NCBI RefSeq assembly: GCF_039555335.1
Contig: NC_092640.1
Coordinates: 38,337,795 to 38,401,794 of the forward strand
Reading direction: 5' to 3'
DNA: 64,000 bases
Source of the DNA: Amphiura filiformis
Taxonomy: Eukaryota > Echinodermata > Ophiuroidea > Amphilepidida > Amphiuridae
The notes under the pieces were generated by a model that saw only the letters and a list, made by a program, of their open reading frames with translations, did not search any database and had not been told where the DNA came from. Below are positions 35,104-45,400 of this stretch, in pieces; the first letter of the stretch is position 1; each line of letters begins with the position of its first letter. The position numbers and the translations under genes were made by a program.

Positions 35104-35360
35104 GTAGTCTGTGTTACAGACTGGGAAACTGATTACTACCCACGAGCTACCAACATGTGTAGGAGTACAGCATGGTAAAAATTGAGTTGGTTTCCCACCG
35201 GTCGCCGGAGTCGCGGCGACAGGCTCGCTCTCGCCGCTTCGCGGCGAGCTGATCGCCGCTCCCGCGGCGACCTGATACTCGCCGCTTCGCGGCGAGCTGT
35301 CGCGGCTTCGCCGCTCCCACCCCCTCGGCAAGGATCGTGAGTCGTCTTTGACAAAGACTA
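35104..35360. repeat. Short element with GC-rich hairpin cluster
   Basis: Flanked by direct repeats ctaatcaagcag (35092-35103 and 35361-35372), as after a target duplication. The core (35195-35325) is extremely GC-rich and contains ctcgccgcttcgcggcgag twice plus gatcgccgctcccgcggcga, each able to form a tight stem-loop. Surroundings are AT-rich. Open frames over it on the minus strand are Arg/Ala/Ser-rich artefacts. Confidence 0.55.
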
Positions 35361-35558
35361 ATCAAGCAGCTGCCTGACTATGTTTATGTTTTCAGTAATA
35401 TAATATAACAGCACACGATATTATTCACAAACACTATTTTGTCACCATAATTCTTTTTTTTTCATCTCTGATTTCTTGACTCATGAGCTCATTGGTTATC
35501 GGTGCCATTCCTAAATCCCATGTATTAAGCCAAATGTTCGCGCCGCAGAAAAACCCAC

Positions 35559-35762
35559 CTTTAGTCCTGGGTCTATGACTAACACTGGCATTGTAGAAGG
35601 TTCTTTACACTCTACGTAAACTGACTCTCTAGTGGCGGCATAACAGCCAACTCGAACAGCACTGATCATGCCGATATACGTCGAAGGCAACAGAAACAAA
35701 ATTGTAGTACATAGTAACAATTCAATAAAAACGAACAGCTTCAAGACTTGTATGCACTTCAT
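35559..35762 (-). CDS. Putative exon 1 of TTLL-like gene copy A (signal anchor)
   Basis: ATG at 35760-35762 opens a frame with MKCIQVLKLF, a hydrophobic helix (FIELLLCTTILFLL), then VGCYAATRESVYVECK and PVLVIDPGLK at a gtgggt donor (35553-35558). The paralogous exon at 21129-21323 preserves frame and sequence. Its position upstream of exons 2-8 on the same strand, in the same order in both duplicated loci, is the main reason to place it in the TTLL gene. A second truncated copy of its 5' flank lies at about 35815-35890. Donor phase does not fit exon 2 directly. Confidence 0.45.
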
Positions 35763-36097
35763 TTTGACTATCTAGCCACAGCAGCGTCCGCCAAAATCCA
35801 AGTGTTTCTAGAACGCCTCTTTACACTCTACGTGAACTGACTTTCAAGTGGCGGCATACTAGCCAATTCGATCAATACTGATCGATATAAAGTGCGCTAT
35901 TATCTTAGAAGGTCCCCATATCCTTTGCTCACGACAGTAAAACGGCCTGTAAATTACAGTGACTTTCCCCTGCTGAAGACTATATGTTCCGCAACAATTT
36001 TGTCTGTCAAAATAGGTATACCTGATGAATGAGAACCTACAAAGTTTAATACATGCGAATATATATCATCTGATATGGATATCGTTGAATTGCTATA

Positions 36098-36852
36098 CAC
36101 TCAGAACCCTAGTCACCAGCTTCTATTGTTATGCATAGTCGCGCTAAAAGTCGGAGTTAATTTTTTTGCATTTCAAACTAATATAGTTCGCTAAAGAAAG
36201 ATATTTCCCACCTCTGTGGGTCTATATATTATAGTTTTGTCACAATATCCGTTTTGATTTCACCTTTTTCTTTCACTTGCGACTGCAACCAGTACTTAAT
36301 TTCTAAAATAACCAGCAGAAATAATCGATATTTCTATTGTGGCTTGAAAAATCATCCATCCATGGGTACATTCGCGAGTTAATTTTGACAAAATTGGTAG
36401 TCGGAATTGAAAAATGATGCAATCAAAACCAAAATTCTGACAAAACTAAGACATAGCCATATCTGATGTGGTTTAGAAAGTTGGGCGATATCTTTCATTG
36501 GCGAACTATATTACTTTGAAAAGCTAAAAGGTTGATCAACAAAAAGCTCGCGGTCCAAGTTGAAGCCTATCAAAATCGAAAATCTTACACTAAATGACTT
36601 TATTTCACCAGTTTAACACCAGGATTTAAAAAAATACAGTATCAAGCATTATAGTGTGTTCCTGACATTTTTTTGGAAAAAATGAAATATATTGCTTTTC
36701 ATTTGGCCGAGAAAAATATTTTTACGTTGAAAAAAGTGTAACTCAAAATTTTTGTTCATTTTGACACCAAAGTCGATCGTTTGTATTGCCCCATTAAATG
36801 ACTGAGTTAGCCTTGTACAACAATGGCCATCGATTGACTAGGGTTCTGAGTG
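36098..36852. repeat. Fold-back element, 755 bp, TA target duplication
   Basis: Ends cactcagaaccctagtca and tgactagggttctgagtg with TA outside each. Inner arms share tatagttttgtca, cgctaaag/aatg and gaaaaatat blocks with the element at 10378-11593, so the two are relatives with different termini. Confidence 0.8.
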
Positions 36853-37500
36853 TATACACAAGCAGTCAATATCTCTTTACTATTGTCAGATTATTGAATT
36901 GGCAAAGACATAGTGGCAATGAACTCCATGGTTCCCGATTATAATCTACACGGGTCAATGGAGTATTATGGTGAAACATAGTAATGTTTGTATCATTATT
37001 AGTCATCAAGCAGTATCCGAGGAAACTATTTTTGTAAACATAGTATTCGTCGGTCGCATGCAACACATAGTGGTGTAGGGTATTTTTTGTCATTTTTATG
37101 AAATTTTGCCCAACGATTTTAAATATCAAGTTCTTCAATCATTATTTTTGGCGTAAAACAACTCGGCTTCGCCTCGTTGTTTTGCTTAAAATAATGATGT
37201 CGCCTGTGCTATATGAGACGATAGATGCGTGGCACCCCAGCGGCTAAAAACAATACCTTTATTATCTAATTATTCCGTGATAATCCAATATCTTCCGTTT
37301 CACAAACAGACGTATTTGATCAGCATGATCCGTTAATAATATGTGGTATGCTTCAGATACGAGCAGAAACCCCATATCTTCCGTTTCACATAATGACGGA
37401 TTATCTAGCGTAAGGTACACAAAGACACTAAAAGTCCTATATGCTCCGTTCACATGATACTTCAATATGAAATGGAGCATGATTTTGGCATCCGGTGAGG
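36853..37500. other. AT-rich intergenic sequence
   Basis: No gene. A small hairpin, acaactcggcttcgcctcgttgt, lies near 37158-37182. An atatcttccgtttcaca word occurs twice (37288, 37375). Confidence 0.4.
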
Positions 37501-37517
37501 GCAAAATGTACAAAATA

Positions 37518-37850
37518 TGGGGTCATTGGGTGAGAGACGAACCGTTTGGATCTACATAAGGGGTCATTGGGTGAGAATGTGACCCTTTTTAAATGGGGTC
37601 TTTGGGTGAGAGCCAAAAGAAGCCTCGAATATTGAATTTCTAGTTCTATATACATGGCTTTGTTACTTTCAAAAGAAGTAACAAAAGCAGTGATAGATGA
37701 CCAAGATGATTCGTTGCTGTTCAAATGGAAATATAAGAGTCTTTTGGTGATAGATTGAAACGGAAAATAAGGTGTCATTGGGTGGCAGAGCATGTGATTA
37801 TATAAAATATAGAGTCTTTGGGTGACAGTGGTCCTGAAAAATGGGATCTT
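37518..37850. repeat. Spaced degenerate repeat of a ggggtcattgggtgagag motif
   Basis: The motif or variants (ggggtctttgggtgagag, ggtgtcattgggtggcag, gagtctttgggtgacag) occur about six times at uneven spacing. The long minus-strand frame here is a consequence of the repeat. Confidence 0.6.
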
Positions 37851-38166
37851 AACAGCACTACATACGCGTCACCTACTAAGTGGGAGTGCCCCCACCCCGG
37901 GAATGATGATGATAAAATTTACATAATAGCAATGAGAGCATTTTCTCTGTATGATCATGATGATTAAGTTCAGTATAGATAGTGCCTCCGCAACCAGATT
38001 ATCATAATAAACTTACATAATGCTTTTGGAACAGAAACATCAAGACTAATGCCAACATACGACATGCTTTCTATTCATTATTACATAGTGTGATGACTAT
38101 CATATAGTTGCAGTTATATTGTTGCTTTACAACATCGAGAAGTTGGCGTTATTCTTATTGAAAGCA

Positions 38167-38248
38167 ATGTTGGATGCAAATCACTTGAAAATGTTTTTAA
38201 TTGCTGCATTTGGGGCATTTATGGTTCTGGTCCGTACTACTGTGTCAG
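38167..38248 (+). CDS. Receptor exon 1: signal peptide
   Basis: Encodes MLDANHLK then MFLIAAFGAFMVLV, a basic residue followed by a hydrophobic core, and ends TTVS with one base of a split codon before gtaggc. The ATG at 38167 is the first in frame; the ATG at 38191 would also give a normal signal peptide. Confidence 0.75.
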
Positions 38249-41200
38249 GTAGGCTTCACTATTTTGTTGAAAATGTCAATAATTGATATTACCGATACCG
38301 TGTAAGCTTCAGTACAGTCCAACGTATTTGTGTGTGTTTTCCTTTGCGATCAACATGGACAATACTGCCTCGTTAGTGCTCCGCTGCAAATTTCTGTATT
38401 CCATCCAATGAGGGGCTCAATATAAAAACGGCATATCTCACATTTTGGTAAAAATAGAGGGCGCTGCTGAAAAATGTCAAGGTCACCAAAGGTCATTTTT
38501 ACAAACATGAGACATCATGAATATAACTTAGTAAAGTATTGTATTGTATTGAATTGTATTGAAAATTCTAACACAAAACTCGTGGTTTTTTTTAAAACAA
38601 CCCAAATGTGGGATAGGTCGTTTTAGTTTACGCTAAAATTAATAACTTATGTCTTAGCTCTAAGTTAATCTCCAAGACTTTGTGTGTTTAATTCCTAAAC
38701 ACAAGCCATCAAATGTATAAACATATAGCATTTAAAACATGTGTAATTTGGTGTTTACAAAACAGTTGTTTGGCGTACGCAAAAATTTTCAGAGTGAGGT
38801 AAAAGGTGATGTTGGGTGTGTGTGTGGGGGTGACGAAAATCAACAACACTCTGGGACGCCTAAAATCAAGGCGCCCCAGCATCTCACAAATGAAGCGAAT
38901 CATTGTTGATGCTTGCATTCTATTTTTTCAGCTATTGATATTACTGATATATATTTGAAGTCAGTCACGACAAACTCTAGTAACGAAGGAGTAGTTCTCA
39001 TAGAATCTGGCGCAGAAAGGTATGCGGTGTGTCGTGATGGGGAAATTAAGTGGAGTAAACGGGAAGCCATGGTAGCATGTATACAGCTTGGATTTATAGG
39101 AGGATGGACGATTGATGTTGAGAATATAGCAGCGTCAGCATTTGGAAATCGTTACATCAGCGATTTTGATTGTAGTTGGCGTAAGTATGTTTTTATAAAT
39201 ACATTGTATATACATTGTATATACACCAGGCACAAAAAGAAACTCGTCATTTATATTCATCCTTGCTGTTCAATAACTTGATAATTTTGGATTAATCTGA
39301 AATATACATTTTATTAATTGGACTTTTCTTTCTCATTTGACACCCTGTTCGTGAACATTGAGCAACAATTGACCAAGATATGCGCCTCCAAACTCTCAAA
39401 CCCCAAAATGAAAAGTTGCAATTTTACACTGTGTGCTTTATTGATTGGCCCGTGGTGCTTGTGTGCAATACAACGATGCGTTCCTATTGAAAATCGTTGA
39501 AAATGCAACTTTTGATTTTTGGGTTTGAGGCTTTGGAGGCGCATATCTTAGTCAAATCTTGTTCGTTTTTCACAAACATGGTGTCAAATGAGAAAGCAAA
39601 GTTCAATTAACAAAATGTATATTTCAGAATAATCCTATATTATCAAGTTATTGAACAGCAAGGATGAATATAACTGACGAGTTTCTTTTTGTGCCTGGTG
39701 TACATGCATACATATATTCATTATAGGGCTTATGACACGAGCTTTTGAAAATGATCTTAAGTGCTATTTGTATTATATTGAATTCATGAATGTATGTAAT
39801 TAGTCCATTACATGTAATTTTGTAATAAGTAGTCATTGATTATATGAAAACTATAGTTATATATCAGTTATATCAGTAGCACAGTCTGGCGGTATAGGAC
39901 ACAAGTCACGTGACGTACGAGTCTGGTGAAGCAACAAGGTTGAAAACTCGTTCAACGGTTTTAGAATAACATAATTTTGTTTTGATAATACATAACACAT
40001 TTAGAACATTTTCATGATTAATCCAATGACGGCGTAAAAAAGGGCGATAGATGGTCCGACCTCCCCCTTCCCCCACTGTTGTGTTCCTTCTGAAATTCCT
40101 TAGCTGCAAGAAACATGGTACCATTATGATACACACAATAATGCAAAGGTATGCTTTGCTTTGGCAAAAAGCACCCCAACTGTAAACGGATGACATATAA
40201 TTTATGATGTTTAACGTTTCTGTCTCATAATTCAACAATAAAGTTGGCTATATTGAGTATCAAGACGTTTGAAAAGGTAAATGTTAAAAAAAATCTAAGC
40301 AATTTGGTTAAAATTATTATCGTAATTCTATTTTATTTCTTCACATATAAAGCTGAAACAAGACTTGAAAACTGTTATGGCAAAACCGTCATCGACTGCC
40401 CAAACTCGTCACTTGCAGGCGTACGTTGCTATAGTAAGTACTAGAGATGCTAATGATGTATGATATGCTGCCCTGCGATGTGCAGCTTACTAAGATTTTC
40501 TCATTGTAAGGGTAATTAGACCGAAAATACATTAGCGTGTTAGCGTTTGTTTTGGATATTTAATCATTTTCTTTATTTTTCAACCGGGCAACATGGGCAA
40601 GGCGGGCAAGGCGGGTGGAAAATAAAGAAAATAATTATTCGGAAATAAGCATCCATATCTAAGGATAGATATGTTTGATGTTTGCCGCGCGTAGCGAGGA
40701 AAAGGGATATCCATGTTTAACCTATCTTATGTCGTTTCCTTGAAAGAATTAACACCATTTTTCCAACTACCAACATATTGGGTATTTCGTTAAGCTTATT
40801 TGCAGCTTACGTCCTTTTTCTTAATAAACCGAGGATATCAAATTTAAGTCCGCCAAAGTCCATTTGCAAATAAAACGTGATTTCAACCTAATTTCAACGT
40901 CGAAATTGATTTCGATGTCGAAATTTGAACGTGATTTTAACTTCAGGCGTGCCCACTGGGAAGAATAGTATAAGCATACTCTCATCAGCTTTTTCTGCTA
41001 CATTGTGAACCGTTTTCTGACCCATCTATATTAATTTCTTCATCTTATATTTCCCACATTGGAGGCAATTTTAGTGTACAATTAATTGGAGGTGCTGCAC
41101 CGAATACTGGAAGAGTGGAAGTCCAATACGACGACATGTGGGCGAGTGTCTGTTATGAGTCGTTAGACACTGCCTCAAGACAATGGAGTTTTGATAATAC

Positions 41201-42346
41201 ACAAGTGGTCTGTAGGGAGCTTGGGTTTCCAGGAACTATGCTTGCCAGGCAAGGTGGACAGGGACAAGGAACTCATAAAGCTACTTTGTATGATTATTAT
41301 TGTAAACATGGTAAGTTTGTCGGACATTGTTCACATTTGTTTCAACGTGCCCCCTGCTTTCCATGCATTATTTTCAATTGTTTCGTTTTATTTCATTCCA
41401 CTTCCTATTACTTCTGTACGTGAAACTGGTATCATGCTATTGTCTCTACTCGTTTTCCTGGGAAAAAGTTATTTTAAGCTGTTTCCTCTACGTTTGAATA
41501 ACCTTTGAGTATGCCTTCTTCTTTCTTGTTATCATTATCCTGTCCTTCTCATTCGTCTCCTCCCTCTCCCTCTCACCATGATCATCATCATCATCATTAT
41601 CGTCACCATGGTTATGATCATCATGATGATTATCATGATCATCAAATCATCACCATGATCATTTATCATGATCATCATGATCATCATGGGACGCATGTTG
41701 GGGCTGCCAGCTCGTGGGTAGTGTTTTGGGGCCATGTGGGTGCTCCGGTGGGTGGAGTGGGTGGTGGTGGGGGTCAGGTTTTCATCAAAGCAGGTTATGA
41801 CAAACATATTATTTCCTCTTGATATCTAGTTTCATCTTAATTGGTGCATTTTTTTTATATCTTTAATCTATTTTGAACTATTTAAATGTTTGCGTGCAAT
41901 TGTTTGGACTGGGTTAACCCCTGACTTTTGCACTTCTAGCTTTGCCTCCTGGGCATGGTCATGGGCCTAATCCCGACTGCCCGTGGGTTGGTAGTGGCGG
42001 TATGTGGACCTGGCAGTCGACTGTGTGCTCGTTTTTGCCTTGGGATATTGGCTCCTGGGACGCATGTTGGGGCTGCTAGCTCGCGGGTAGTGGTTTGGGG
42101 CCCATGGAGGTGCTCTGGTGGATAGAGTGGGCGGTGGTGGTGGTCAGGGTTTCATCCAGGTCTTTACATTGGTTTAGTTAGCTGGGTGCTGTTCGAGTGT
42201 TTTTCGGGCTGACCCCGGTGTCTGCCTGCTGATAGCATGTCTTGGGCGCAGGGATGTTCTTTTTCATTCAGTTATGTCACTTGTGCCACCTGGGAACCAA
42301 GGGAGAACAGTACCAGTGCATTGATTGGTCACCCCAGGTTAAATAA

Positions 42347-42401
<55 letters not shown>

Positions 42402-45400
42402 ATCATAATCATGATATTCATCATCATATTCTTCTTCAATATATTGCAAATTCTAGAATATAGTCAATGGTCATGCTAAAACAGAATCATTTTCTTTTAA
42501 GAATATCCGAGTTTACACGAATGCCTTCCGCGGGCACCAAAAATTCTATCATCTCAATACAAGGGACCATCTTGTGGAGTGGGAAGCAACGGAATAGGCA
42601 ACGAAGCGGTAGCTATCTGTTCAGGTATCTAGTATTAGAGTCATTACGTTATCCCTGTCTTTAAAAAAATTACTTCGTAACCTATGTTTCTAGTTCCCTA
42701 TAGGTTTTCTATCAGGCACTGAGGTCATCTCGTAAACAGCTAGATTAAAACACTAATCCGATTTTAATTTTTCACATTCATACACATCTATGCCATACCT
42801 AGGGCACCACTTGTATCCCTGATATAGTATGCAACCCTCACCATTTTCATGAACAATTCACCCCTGACAAAGTAATTTAATATTTTATGAAAATATAAAA
42901 CTACACACATATTGTTAACATATTGTTATATTATACGAGGGTATTCAATTTCCTTTCATTTTCATTTTAGATCTTTTACCCACTAACCTTACCCAGGAAC
43001 GTTACAAAACCGTTCGATTAAAGTTCTAGTGTCAGCCAACTATTTTTTTTCTGTCAAATAATATGTAGCCCAATAACATTATTAACTTGTAACGTAATTT
43101 TATAGTTCCTGGTTACATTGGATGTTTGAAAACTGAAATCAATACCATGAAAACGTCAGATGAATTGTATCTAGAAAATCAGAATATGACGATTCGAATT
43201 TGTCGTAATCACTGCAGAGGACTCGGTGCACAATTGGCCTGTCTGTATAACGGTGACACGTGTTACTGTCGAGACACAGTTGCAGATCATGAGACATTTG
43301 GTGATGAAAATTGTAACTCTGTATGTACTGGCCAAGAACTTGAAACATGTGGAAGTTCTAAGACAATATCTGTATACAATGGTAAATATGTTTCCTGTTC
43401 TTTTTTCGTGAAAAATATTAATGACTCGTTGGTTAACGAATATTATTTGAAACGCTACAAATAACGCAGAGCCGTGCCCATCGCTACAATTGAACGATCT
43501 ACAACATTTACGATAATTAGGCCTTTAAAAAGGTTTGTGGGACATGAGAGAACATCAGACATATCGAATTGCATTCTGACATTTTACAGTCCTCGAAGTA
43601 AAGTAGGTAGACTTTATAAATCTAATGATATGTAGTTAAAGTGTATATAATAATAGGATGAAAACCCGACCATCATATGAAAATGTTGACATTTCATATT
43701 GAAGATCGAGGGCGTAAAATGTTCACAATTACACGTGACTTTGGGCTATAATGCATGGTCAATAAACAGTTAGTGCGTGACCATACATATACCTCAAAGT
43801 CACTTACATTTATGATGGATGGCAGAATTAACCGTCTATTTGTTGCCGAAATGAGAAACATGTAATTGTTGACATAGATCGTTCTGTTTTAAGTTTAAAT
43901 TTCCCAAAAGACCTAAAAATTTTAGCGAATTTCAAAAAAGTCTAAATTTAATTGATATCAGAAAGACATTCCTCGTATGCAGAATGCAATTTGGTGTGGC
44001 TGTTGTGCTCTCAGGTCACACAAAAAATGAAGTGCAAGGGTCATGAGGGTGGGTTACAGAGTCCGTAGGTATTATACAAAGAGTTTTTTACATACTGCAG
44101 TTACTGTCCGTTTTCCTATACACAATACACAGTGCTCTTTCCCATTGACGCGTGACCTCTAAAAATAGCCCTACGTTAAAAGTATGGGGATATGACTAGT
44201 TAACGTCGCTGTGTGAAAAATAACCGGCCAATATTAAAAGTACTCTTCTAAAGTTCTAGAAAATATAGTTTTTAACATGTCCTAAATTTTTAGCTAATTT
44301 AGATGTTTGGAAATATTCGTACTTTGGTGTTTTAGTTAATGTTATTTAATGTTATAGGTAATAGTACATTGCCTAGTTAACGTCGCTGTGTGAAAAATAA
44401 CCGGCCAATATTAAAAGTACTCTTCTAAAATTCTAGACAATATAGTTTTGTAACATGTCCTAAATTTTTAGCTAATTTAGGTGTTTGGAGAGGGTCGTAC
44501 TTTTGTGTTTTAGGAAGGATATGTAAACGACAGATAACACCAAAAATATGAAGAAATTATTTCCAAACCGTGTTAAGTCAACAATCATTATGTTGCTCAT
44601 TTTCAAGAATGCTGGTTTACAAAAAGCAGGCCATTGTCTCATTTCGTGAACAAAGGTACACATACCATTGTTTCCTTTCGTTTCCTTTATAATCGGTTAC
44701 CCAACTGAAGCTATAATACCAGCTTTATTGCGATATCGCACATGAAAACAGACACATGTGCACAACCAGAGAAGATCCGATTTAATCAGTTGAGCTGTTT
44801 CAATGAGTGTTATCTTGGTTTAATAGCTTTTAATGGGGTTTAAGTCCTGCAAAGGTCGAGATGAATTGTACTGTAGACATGACTGCATCATATCTATATT
44901 TGTTATGAAAAAGAAGCTAGTATGAAATTAAATGGATCAAAACAATTGAAGAAGTAAACCGTACCCACCTCACTGTAAACAAATAGTTAGCTAAGAACTC
45001 AAACATAAAGTTTTAAATTTTAGAGGGATATATTTTGTAGTACACACATTGAAAACAATTACCATTTTATATAATCATAAAGCTTACCTTTTTCTCAAAT
45101 TTAATTATGTTCAGTAAGTGCTGGGATATGTGATGATCCACTGAATGGCAGTGATATCTACTATTATGGCGATATATTTGATATTTTTACCTGTCCCCTT
45201 GGTTTTAAACTGAACGGAGCTCAATCAATCCAATGTGTAATGGGACAATCTGAACGGGATATGAAATGGAGTGACGACTTCCCAGAATGCAAAGGTTTTT
45301 ATTTATATTTTTACTTAATAATGGGTATGAATGAATAATATTTGTACAAAACAATGTCAATCAATTGTTTATGATAGTGAACGGATGACATTTTGAAAAT

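Noticed and set aside
37437-37793. 118-codon minus-strand frame
   Set aside because: Explained by the spaced ggggtcattgggtgagag repeat.
41068-41073. ttttag as the exon 4 acceptor of the SRCR gene
   Set aside because: Splicing there with the phase left by exon 3 gives a stop within five codons; the upstream ttggag keeps the SRCR frame.
41505-41822. His-rich protein-like frame
   Set aside because: Direct translation of a CAT/ATG microsatellite inside a receptor intron.
44472-44663. 63-codon frame conserved in both inverted copies (also 53163-53354)
   Set aside because: The copies are nearly identical over all 800 bp, so shared openness does not show selection; no domain or splice context.
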